A stretch of 14,022 bases of DNA from Deltaproteobacteria bacterium (GTDB lineage Bacteria > Desulfobacterota > Desulfobaccia > Desulfobaccales > 0-14-0-80-60-11). Location: NCBI GenBank assembly GCA_023381945.1, contig JAMCQY010000120.1, positions 1-14,022 on the forward strand, written 5' to 3'. The notes under the pieces are model-generated. The model did no database searches and was not told where the DNA came from. It saw only the letters and a program-made list of their open reading frames with translations. Shown here one piece after another: positions 8,570 through 13,849 of the stretch. How positions within the stretch are numbered: the stretch's first letter is position 1; each line of letters begins with the position of its first letter. The position numbers were made by a program, and so were the translations under genes.

Positions 8570-8874
8570 CTCAATCCTCTCCTTTGGCTTGGTTTTGAGG
8601 GCGAAATATGTTCAAAGCCAAATCACCCTGGTTTGGGTGTCTTGGTACTGTCAACCTGCGGGCAAGTTGCAAATGATTGCCAGGTCTATTCGAAGTTTGC
8701 AGGGTTTAAGATCGTGGCGGGGCGATGTCACTAACCTGGCTAAGAATTAGCTTTGTCCTTAAATCTTATCAATGGAATTCATGTAAGAATGTCTCGGGGA
8801 AAAGTCAAGTCCGTGGTTGATGAACGGGGGGCTGGGCTATTATTGACCAGTGGTCATCACCTGATCTTTCCTGA
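8570..8874. other. Gene-free spacer upstream of the secreted-protein modules
   Basis: This 305-bp stretch lies between two minus-strand genes. It holds the Shine-Dalgarno of the Spy-like gene, a lone TTGACA on the minus strand (8649-8654) with no acceptable -10 at 16-18 bp, and a palindrome TGACCA-G-TGGTCA (8844-8856) near the end of the upstream gene. GGCAA/TTGCC (8661-8665 / 8677-8681) forms another inverted repeat. I see no gene here. Confidence 0.5.
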
Positions 8875-9321
8875 TCAATCCCAGGCGGGGGTAATTCTGA
8901 GGCCTTCGTTCCCCAGTTTCAGCTCCATCCCGGTTTGTTGCGCTTTCAAGGCGATCACAACTCCCTTGGAATTTTTCATTACCAGGGCCTCAGAACCTTC
9001 GAGAAAGGTTCCCCCTGGCTCGAAACTGTAATAATTGCCCGGGAAATCCTTGATGCTCATCAAATTATAGACATTACCAGTGGCGTTTAGCGTGGTAAGG
9101 CCCATTCCCACGGCGCTTAGTCCCCTTACCTTGAACCTGAAGTCATCGCCTTTATAATGCAGGTAGCCTTCGCCTTTGGTAAATCCCACTCCGAACGAGA
9201 CGCGGGTGGCGTGGATCTCCACCGTACCGCTGGGACCGCCTGCCCTGGGTTGGGCTGCTAACCAGGCTGGCACCCAGAAAACCATCAGAGATACGGTCAG
9301 ACCGGCTAAAATTCGCTTCAT
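8875..9321 (-). CDS. Secreted beta-rich protein of unassigned family
   Basis: A 148-residue exported protein. From the ATG at 9321 it starts MKRILAGLTVSLMVFW, a signal peptide with likely cleavage near LAA-Q (about residues 22-25). The mature part is Gly-rich and beta-like: VSFGVGFTKGEGYLHYKG, FRFKVRGLSAVGMG, ATGNVYNL, DFPGNYYSFEPGGTFLEGS, LVMKNSKGVVIALKAQ, GMELKLGNEGLRI. I recall this layout from uncharacterised small secreted proteins but cannot name a family with confidence. I chose ATG 9321 over the ATG ten codons upstream (9351) because GGAGG (9330-9334) lies 8 nt before it. It sits first behind its own promoter (9353-9380), divergent from the AOR gene. Its relation to the Spy-like modules, 305 bp further on, is only by position and export. 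Confidence 0.75.
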   Translation of the reverse strand: MKRILAGLTVSLMVFWVPAWLAAQPRAGGPSGTVEIHATRVSFGVGFTKGEGYLHYKGDDFRFKVRGLSAVGMGLTTLNATGNVYNLMSIKDFPGNYYSFEPGGTFLEGSEALVMKNSKGVVIALKAQQTGMELKLGNEGLRITPAWD

Positions 9322-9352
9322 GGGTTTTTCCTCCGTAACTAGACTTGTCAAA

Positions 9353-9380
9353 AAATTAAGTTTCCACCCGGCGATGTCAA
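9353..9380 (-). promoter_or_regulatory. Probable sigma-70 promoter of the secreted-protein gene
   Basis: On the minus strand a perfect -35 TTGACA (9375-9380) is followed 16 bp later by TAATTT (9353-9358). It lies 32 bp before the start codon at 9321. The -35 is exact. The -10 is moderate. Confidence 0.5.
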
Positions 9381-9478
9381 GTTGGGGTTATAATTACAAG
9401 TCTTGGACCTTGGATTCGGGTGGGGCAGAGCTGGCAAGGAATCTCATCCTGAGGAAAGTTTGCCGGATAATTTCCCGG

Positions 9479-9507
9479 TTGACAGGGCTTCGGATCAGAC
9501 ATATTGT
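9479..9507 (+). promoter_or_regulatory. Probable sigma-70 promoter of the AOR gene
   Basis: TTGACA (9479-9484), a 17-bp spacer, then TATTGT (9502-9507). Both position and spacing are good. The start of transcription would be near 9514, leaving a leader of about 70 nt. Confidence 0.6.
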
Positions 9508-9529
9508 TTATTTGATAGCCTCAATCTAT

Positions 9530-9551
9530 CCGGCGCCGCCGGAGGCGCCGG
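9530..9551 (+). promoter_or_regulatory. Perfect GC hairpin in the AOR leader
   Basis: CCGGCGCC and GGCGCCGG (8-bp perfect arms, 6-nt loop) lie between the predicted promoter and the Shine-Dalgarno AAAGGAG (9572-9578). This may influence translation or mRNA stability. It is too small to be a molybdopterin riboswitch as I know that class. Confidence 0.5.
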
Positions 9552-9584
9552 GCGGAGCGAGCCTCAACGCCAAAGGAGCGGACC

Positions 9585-11318
9585 ATGTCCAAGATTTTGC
9601 GTCTCAATATGGTCAACCAGACTTACCGCTGGGAAGAGGTGCCGCCGGTCTATGCCGGATTGGGAGGACGGGCCCTGACCTCCCGCCTTCTTCGGGAAGA
9701 AGTGGACCCTACCTGCCATCCACTCAGCGAAGCCAACAAATTGGTGGTGGCTCCAGGACTGCTCACCGGGACTCCCGCGGCCAATACGGGACGCATTTCC
9801 GTGGGCGGCAAATCCCCCCTCACCGGAGGTATCAAGGAAAGTAACTCCGGAGGACTGGTCTCCCAGAAACTGGCCCGGCTGGGGATCATGGCTGTGGTCG
9901 TGGAAGGCAAGCCTCATGAGGCTGACGGCTTCTACCTGGTAAAGATCTCCAAGGATGGGGTGGAATTTTTTCCGGCCTCGGAATACGAAGGCCTGGGGAA
10001 CTACCGCGTCATGGCCAACCTGTGGAAGCGTTTCGGCCGGGGAACAGGGGTGATGAGCATCGGCCAGGCTGGAGAGAAGCGCCTGACCGCGGCCAGCATC
10101 AATTTCACCGATCTCCACGGCCGCCCGGGCCGGGCGGCAGGACGGGGAGGCCTGGGGGCCCTGATGGGTTCCAAGAAACTCAAGGCCCTGGTGGTGGATG
10201 ATAAAGGCTCTCCCGGTGTCCCATTGGCTGAGCCGGAGAAATTCAAGGCCGCCGCCCGGAAATGGGCCAAATACATCATCGAACATCCAGTAAGCGGCCA
10301 GGCCCTGCCGGCCTTTGGCACCGCGGTGCTTATCAACATCATCAACGAAGCCGGCGCCCTGCCCACCCAGAATTTTCGGGGCGGGCGCTTCCAGTACGCC
10401 GAAGACATCAGCGGCGAGCGCATGGTTGAGCTCATCAAGGCCCGGGGCGGCAAGACCAAAGAAGGCTGTCATCCCGGCTGCCTGATTCAGTGTTCCCAGA
10501 CTTACCATGACGCCAAAGGCAGGTATCTCACCTCCGGTTTCGAATACGAGACCATCTGGGCGCTGGGCGCCAACACCCTGATCAGGAATCTGGACGAGAT
10601 CGCCCTGATCGACCGCCTGTGCGACGACTACGGCCTGGATACCATCGAGATGGGCTGCACCCTCGGGGTGCTGATGGAGGGCGGCGCCATCCCCTGGGGC
10701 GACGGTCCCGCGGCCATCAAGATGATCAAGAAGGTGGCCAAGAATGACCCGTGGGGCCTGATCATCGGCAACGGCTCGGTCTTCACCGGCCGCGCCCTTG
10801 GAGTTGACCGGGTGCCCGCGGTCAAGGGCCAGGGGCTGCCGGCCTATGATCCCCGGGCCGAAAAGGGCGTGGGCCTCACCTACGCCACCAGCCCCATGGG
10901 CGGCGACCACACCGCGGGCTACGGGGTGGCCACCAACCTGCTGAAGTGCGGCGGGGAAGGCGATCCCCTGAAGAAGGAGGGGAATATCGAGCTTTCCCGC
11001 AACCTGCAGATCGCCACGGCGGCCATCGATTCCACCGGCCTCTGCCTGTTCGTGGCCTTCCCGGTGCTGGACAACCCCGAGGCCCTGCAGTGCATCGTGG
11101 ACATGATCAACGCCCGCTACGCCTTGAGCCTGACCACCGGCGATGTGGGCACTCTGGGCCGCCAGGTGCTGCACGATGAACTGGGCTTCAACCACGACGC
11201 CGGCTTCACCAAGGCCCACGACCGCCTGCCGGGCTTCTTCAAAGAAAATCTGAAGCCCCATAACGTCACCTGGGACTTCACCGACGCCGAGATCGACCAG
11301 GTGTTGGAGGATTTGTAA
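9585..11318 (+). CDS. aor: Aldehyde:ferredoxin oxidoreductase family tungstoenzyme
   Basis: A 577-residue enzyme of the AOR family, which oxidises aldehydes to acids (or runs in reverse) using a tungsten-bis-pterin centre and one [4Fe-4S] cluster, with ferredoxin as partner. Length is near the family's usual 600. The N-terminal domain shows the conserved YAGLGGRALTSRLL, GLLTGTPAANTGR and SPLTGGIKESNSGG. The cluster cysteines are C295, C299 and C303 in GCHPGCLIQC plus C487 in DSTGLC. The first spacing is C-x3-C, whereas the Pyrococcus enzyme has C-x2-C as I recall it, so this is a variant subfamily and the substrate is not certain. Other AOR-family signs are GRPGRAAGRGGLGALMGSKKLKA and TYATSPMGGDHTAGYG. 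The start ATG has AAAGGAG 6 nt upstream. The MoaD-like gene follows after 140 bp of hairpin repeats. Confidence 0.93.
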   Translation: MSKILRLNMVNQTYRWEEVPPVYAGLGGRALTSRLLREEVDPTCHPLSEANKLVVAPGLLTGTPAANTGRISVGGKSPLTGGIKESNSGGLVSQKLARLGIMAVVVEGKPHEADGFYLVKISKDGVEFFPASEYEGLGNYRVMANLWKRFGRGTGVMSIGQAGEKRLTAASINFTDLHGRPGRAAGRGGLGALMGSKKLKALVVDDKGSPGVPLAEPEKFKAAARKWAKYIIEHPVSGQALPAFGTAVLINIINEAGALPTQNFRGGRFQYAEDISGERMVELIKARGGKTKEGCHPGCLIQCSQTYHDAKGRYLTSGFEYETIWALGANTLIRNLDEIALIDRLCDDYGLDTIEMGCTLGVLMEGGAIPWGDGPAAIKMIKKVAKNDPWGLIIGNGSVFTGRALGVDRVPAVKGQGLPAYDPRAEKGVGLTYATSPMGGDHTAGYGVATNLLKCGGEGDPLKKEGNIELSRNLQIATAAIDSTGLCLFVAFPVLDNPEALQCIVDMINARYALSLTTGDVGTLGRQVLHDELGFNHDAGFTKAHDRLPGFFKENLKPHNVTWDFTDAEIDQVLEDL

Positions 11319-11321
11319 TAG

Positions 11322-11348
11322 TAGGGGCAACCCGCTGGGTCGCCCCTA
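11322..11348. repeat. Hairpin repeat right after the AOR stop
   Basis: TAGGGGCAACCC and GGGTCGCCCCTA pair with one mismatch around GCT. It begins with GTAGGGGC (from 11321), like the ends of the dumbbell family, and lies 3 bp after the AOR stop codon. It could also act as a terminator or mRNA 3'-end stem. Confidence 0.75.
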
Positions 11349-11355
11349 GAATTGG

Positions 11356-11381
11356 TAGCACAGGCTTTCCAGCCTGTGCTA
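11356..11381. repeat. Perfect hairpin, 11-bp arms
   Basis: TAGCACAGGCT and AGCCTGTGCTA flank TTCC. It is the second of three hairpins between the AOR and MoaD-like genes. Confidence 0.8.
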
Positions 11382-11388
11382 ATTGAGA

Positions 11389-11408
11389 GGCGGGCGGGGA
11401 CGCCCGCC
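11389..11408. repeat. Perfect hairpin, 8-bp arms
   Basis: GGCGGGCG and CGCCCGCC flank GGGA. Its arms are identical to those at 4786-4804. The DNA between it and the MoaD-like start (11411-11458) contains TTTTATCTGTGTTCAGCG, which resembles another low-complexity repeat often seen in intergenic DNA. It offers no clear ribosome binding site. Confidence 0.8.
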
Positions 11409-11458
11409 CCACCAATCCATTTTATCTGTGTTCAGCGACGCCTCTGCGGTTAAAAGCC

Positions 11459-11698
11459 ATGCCCCTGCAAATCTTCCTCAACGCCACCCTGCGGCAATAC
11501 CTTCCGGGCTATGATCCTTACCAGGGCGTCTCGCTGGAGGTGCCGGCGGGAACGACGATAGCCCAGGTGATGGACCGATTGAACCTCCCCCCTAAAGAAG
11601 TCACCTTGATCATGGTGGACGGCCGCCGGAGAGAGGCCGATTTTGCCCTGCAAGGAGATGAGCGCCTGGGGCTGTTTCCGCCCATCGGCGGGGGGTGA
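11459..11698 (+). CDS. MoaD/ThiS-like beta-grasp sulfur-carrier protein
   Basis: A 79-residue ubiquitin-like protein. In this group the C-terminal glycine is adenylated by an E1-like enzyme and turned into a thiocarboxylate that gives sulfur to pterin or thiazole precursors. The chain ends FPPIGGG, so the double-glycine tail is present with one further Gly. Central LEVPAGTTIAQVMDRL and the late GDERLGLFPP match the beta-grasp pattern. It follows the AOR gene on the same strand, which suggests a role in making that enzyme's tungstopterin cofactor. That is an inference: a thiamine or other sulfur-transfer role remains possible. The ATG has no good Shine-Dalgarno, perhaps because repeats now occupy the upstream spacer. 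The likely partner E1 gene is convergent, 134 bp downstream. Confidence 0.85.
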   Translation: MPLQIFLNATLRQYLPGYDPYQGVSLEVPAGTTIAQVMDRLNLPPKEVTLIMVDGRRREADFALQGDERLGLFPPIGGG

Positions 11699-11704
11699 GT
11701 GTAG

Positions 11705-11724
11705 CACCGCCGCCCGCGGCGGTG
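11705..11724. repeat. Perfect hairpin after the MoaD-like gene
   Basis: CACCGCCG and CGGCGGTG flank CCCG, then GATTTTG follows. It could serve as the terminator of the AOR-MoaD transcript. The T-run is only four bases. Confidence 0.6.
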
Positions 11725-11742
11725 ATTTTGCACCGGATGTAT

Positions 11743-11802
11743 TGTAGGGGCGGACCCATGTGTCCGCCCGCATGAGGGCGCACACGCGGGTGCGCCCCTA
11801 CA
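11743..11802. repeat. Dumbbell repeat, copy B of the GTAGGGGCGG family
   Basis: Outer arms TGTAGGGGCG (11743-11752) and CGCCCCTACA (11793-11802) enclose GGGCGGAC/GTCCGCCC and GGGCGCAC/GTGCGCCC hairpins. It is almost identical to copy A. Copy B has GCATG where copy A has TGATTG between the hairpins, and a C for T in the second loop. It lies between convergent genes, so it may also terminate transcription both ways. Confidence 0.92.
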
Positions 11803-11832
11803 GGTAATTATTTTTGGCAATCGCTATAATTT

Positions 11833-12663
11833 TTATGCCAGCGGCAGGATTTCCAAACGGCCGGTGTCGCCGTCGAAGTGGGCGAGCAGGCCATGGTAGG
11901 CGGGCTCTCGTCCCAAGAGCAGGCGGATGGCCTCCAGGGCCTGAAGGCTGGCCACCAGGGTGACGGTGGGGGCCAGAACCCCGGGGGCGGTCTCAGGGGC
12001 CGGAGGTTCGCGATTCGAAAAAAGGAAAGGCAGGGGACCCGGGTCCTGGGGCAGAATAGTGGTCACCTGGCCGAAGGTGCCGCTCACCGCGCCGTGCACC
12101 AGCGGCACGCCGGCCTGCCTGGCCGCGGCGACCAGGTCCCGCCGGGCCGCCAGCGTGTCCAGGGCGTCCAGCAGCACCTTTACCTTCGGCAGGAATTTAC
12201 TGAGGCTCTCCTGGTCCAGGAACTCCGGAATGGCCTCAACGATCAGCGCTTCATTAACCTCGAGAAGATGCCGGGCGGTCACCGCGGCCTTTTTCTGCCC
12301 CATAGTTCGGGCGGTGGCCAGCAACTGGCGGTTCAGGTTGGAGGCGGCGAAGACGTCGCCGTCGGCGAGATAAAGACGCCCTACCCCGGCCCGAGCCAGG
12401 ATCTGGGCCTGACAACCTCCCAGACCCCCGAGGCCTGCCACCAGGGCGCTGCTCCGCCATAGGGTGAGCTGCTCCGCCGGCGTCAGGCTGGGAAAGTTGC
12501 GCTCGAAACCCTCCGGGAAGATGCCGGCTTCCAGGGCTGCCTCAATGGCCTGGCACAAGGTGAGGCCCTGTTCTACGGCCCAGGAAGAAAGACTCTCCTG
12601 GGGAATTAACAGGAATTCCCGGTCGCCTCTTTCGCGCCTTTGGGCTTTGGAATTTAAGGACAT
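11833..12663 (-). CDS. E1-like ThiF/MoeB/HesA-family adenylyltransferase, lacking zinc cysteines
   Basis: A 276-residue Rossmann enzyme that would use ATP to adenylate the C-terminal glycine of a MoaD/ThiS-like carrier. Motifs: FERN (R55, arginine-finger position), nucleotide loop GLGGLGG (77-83), ADGD (D103), SNLNRQ (R112), QKK (124-125), LLDALD (D166), and GVLAPTVTLVASLQALEAI near the end. Only two cysteines (C37, C84) are present, so the paired CxxC zinc site of MoeB and ThiF is missing. An N-terminal extension of about 50 residues precedes the core. Its neighbour, tail-to-tail, is the MoaD-like gene, its natural substrate. Start ATG 12663 has no clear Shine-Dalgarno, and I see no better start. 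Confidence 0.87.
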   Translation of the reverse strand: MSLNSKAQRRERGDREFLLIPQESLSSWAVEQGLTLCQAIEAALEAGIFPEGFERNFPSLTPAEQLTLWRSSALVAGLGGLGGCQAQILARAGVGRLYLADGDVFAASNLNRQLLATARTMGQKKAAVTARHLLEVNEALIVEAIPEFLDQESLSKFLPKVKVLLDALDTLAARRDLVAAARQAGVPLVHGAVSGTFGQVTTILPQDPGPLPFLFSNREPPAPETAPGVLAPTVTLVASLQALEAIRLLLGREPAYHGLLAHFDGDTGRLEILPLA

Positions 12664-12763
12664 ATATTTACGATAGTACGAGGTATTCTTCTATAGCCGC
12701 AGGCTTTACTGTGAAAGGCCCTATCCTACCGGACGGAGATGCCCTCAGCTAAATGGATGAAAA

Positions 12764-12817
12764 TGTAGGACAGCCGCCCCCGGCTGTCCTTGGACAGGCG
12801 AGGGCGCCTATCCTACA
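12764..12817. repeat. Dumbbell repeat with unrelated arm sequence
   Basis: The ends TGTAGGA and TCCTACA are inverted copies. Inside are GGACAGCCG-CCCC-CGGCTGTCC (12768-12789, perfect) and a second stem with AGGCG/CGCCT and GGA/TCC paired around one mismatch (12792-12813). It has the same plan and the same GTAGG ends as the other dumbbells, but the hairpin arms have a different sequence. Confidence 0.85.
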
Positions 12818-12825
12818 CATAGGCA

Positions 12826-12839
12826 CGGTTCTCGAACCG
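12826..12839. repeat. CGGTTCTCGAACCG hairpin
   Basis: CGGTTC-TC-GAACCG, the same core as the hairpin at 4736-4759. It ends a few bases before the stop codon of the dihydroorotate-dehydrogenase-like gene (12847), so it may help end that transcript. Confidence 0.8.
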
Positions 12840-12846
12840 CCCTGCC

Positions 12847-13758
12847 TCAGCCATTATAATTGCGGATAATTTTCTCCGCCTCCCGCCAGTTCCGCAGGGC
12901 CAGCGTGCAGATACTGACGGCGTCGGCGCCGGCCTCGAAGTAGCGCTGCACGTCTGCCTTTGAGCTTACCCCGCAGCCCATGATCAAGAAGCAGTTAATC
13001 TTGCAGCGCAATTCCCGGTTATATTCAAAGGCCGCAGCCCAGGCCGGGCCGCCGGAGACTCCGCCGCCGCCGACTTCCCACAGGGGTGAACGGGGATAGT
13101 GGTCCGCCGGGAAGATGACCTCGTAAGGGATGGTATTGATGGCGTGAATGGCGTTGACCCCGAGGCGCGCCAATTCCTGGGCGAATTCAAAAGGGTGGCA
13201 GAAGGCTATTTTGGCAATGAGGAAAAGTTCGGGGTAGCGCTGGCGTACCTCCCGGGAGCATTGCAGACATTGGCCGATGTTTTGGGCGATCTCCTCGGCG
13301 GAATTGGGACAGGAATAATTGAGCTCCACCGCCCAAAAATGCGGGCCTAACGCTTGCCGGTAAATATCCAGGGCCTCCAGGGTCTCCCGAACGGCGATCT
13401 CCGTGCCCTTGATGAATTCGGGGTAGAGGTTGGGGATGACTTTAAGGCCCCGATCACAGGAAATGCGGATATCCGGAGCGCAGACCGCGGCGCCGAGGTT
13501 GGTGAGACCGTAAGCATTGAGCATGCCCGATCCCGGCAGCCGCCGGATATATCTCCAGGTCATGGGGTTGGTGGGAATGAAATTGCCCTGCCGCGGGAAG
13601 CGGGTGGCCGACTTGGTGAAGACCGTGGCGCCGGTCTCTTGCACCGCCCGCAGCAGCCGCCGGTAGCCGGGCATCAGGGTATAGGGGAAGATGCCCCGCC
13701 CGGCCTGGCCCAGGGCGGTGGAGATGACCACGTGGGAGATTTTTCGTTTAGAGTTCAA
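12847..13758 (-). CDS. Dihydroorotate dehydrogenase-like FMN flavoprotein
   Basis: A 303-residue TIM-barrel flavoprotein of the dihydroorotate dehydrogenase superfamily. Matching motifs: TKSATRFPRQGN (FMN-contact Lys region), MLNAYGLTN (NSxGLxN-like), the signature ELNYSCPNS with C150 in the place of the class-1 catalytic base, LIAKIAF (second Lys), AINTI (Asn), GGGVSGG (like GGLSG) and GCGVSSKADVQRYFEAGADAVSI (phosphate-binding end). The active-site layout is kept, but the sequence differs enough that I would not call it pyrD with certainty, since it could act on another substrate. No partner subunit or other pyr gene is nearby. The start is TTG 13758: a stop codon lies 18 bp upstream in frame and there is no ATG or Shine-Dalgarno. 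A later GTG (codon 10) is possible. A 14-bp palindrome and an IS end lie just upstream. Confidence 0.82.
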   Translation of the reverse strand: MNSKRKISHVVISTALGQAGRGIFPYTLMPGYRRLLRAVQETGATVFTKSATRFPRQGNFIPTNPMTWRYIRRLPGSGMLNAYGLTNLGAAVCAPDIRISCDRGLKVIPNLYPEFIKGTEIAVRETLEALDIYRQALGPHFWAVELNYSCPNSAEEIAQNIGQCLQCSREVRQRYPELFLIAKIAFCHPFEFAQELARLGVNAIHAINTIPYEVIFPADHYPRSPLWEVGGGGVSGGPAWAAAFEYNRELRCKINCFLIMGCGVSSKADVQRYFEAGADAVSICTLALRNWREAEKIIRNYNG

Positions 13759-13803
13759 GATTAAACCAGATGGTTATATGGCTCCAGTCTTGCGCTTCTC
13801 CTA

Positions 13804-13817
13804 TGGACTATAGTCCA
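13804..13817. promoter_or_regulatory. Perfect 14-bp palindrome upstream of the DHOD-like gene
   Basis: TGGACTATAGTCCA is exactly self-complementary with no spacer. It lies 46 bp upstream of the TTG start and 33 bp from the IS end. It is AT-rich in the centre, like a repressor site, and also contains a CTATAG core that could be cleaved or bound by other proteins. Copies of ATGGCTCC stand on both sides (13778-13785 and 13819-13826). Confidence 0.45.
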
Positions 13818-13849
13818 AATGGCTCCGGCTGACAAGGGGCCGGCAGACG

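Larger units (their letters stand above)
12664..12846. other. Intergenic spacer with repeats
   Basis: A gap between two minus-strand genes. It contains a dumbbell element, a CGGTTCTCGAACCG hairpin and an orphan CCTATCCTAC (12720-12729), which repeats the right end of the dumbbell (12807-12816) and may be a decayed copy. I see no convincing promoter for the E1-like gene. Confidence 0.6.

Noticed and set aside
8667..8682. A sigma-54-like element on the minus strand (TGGCAATCATTTGCA) upstream of the Spy-like gene
   Set aside because: The GG and GC are 9 bp apart, and sigma-54 promoters need 10. It is worth remembering because the window encodes an NtrC-type activator, but one base short is usually inactive.
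9508..9584. A molybdenum- or tungsten-cofactor riboswitch in the AOR leader
   Set aside because: The leader is too short and holds only one simple stem. The multi-helix pattern of that riboswitch class is not visible.
9564..11330. A 588-residue open frame on the minus strand opposite the AOR gene
   Set aside because: The plus-strand AOR has full family motifs, a promoter and a Shine-Dalgarno. The opposite frame is open only because of GC-rich codon use and shows no recognisable protein.
11878..12462. A 194-residue plus-strand frame opposite the E1-like gene
   Set aside because: Low-complexity Gly/Gln-rich shadow of the minus-strand gene, which carries all E1 motifs.
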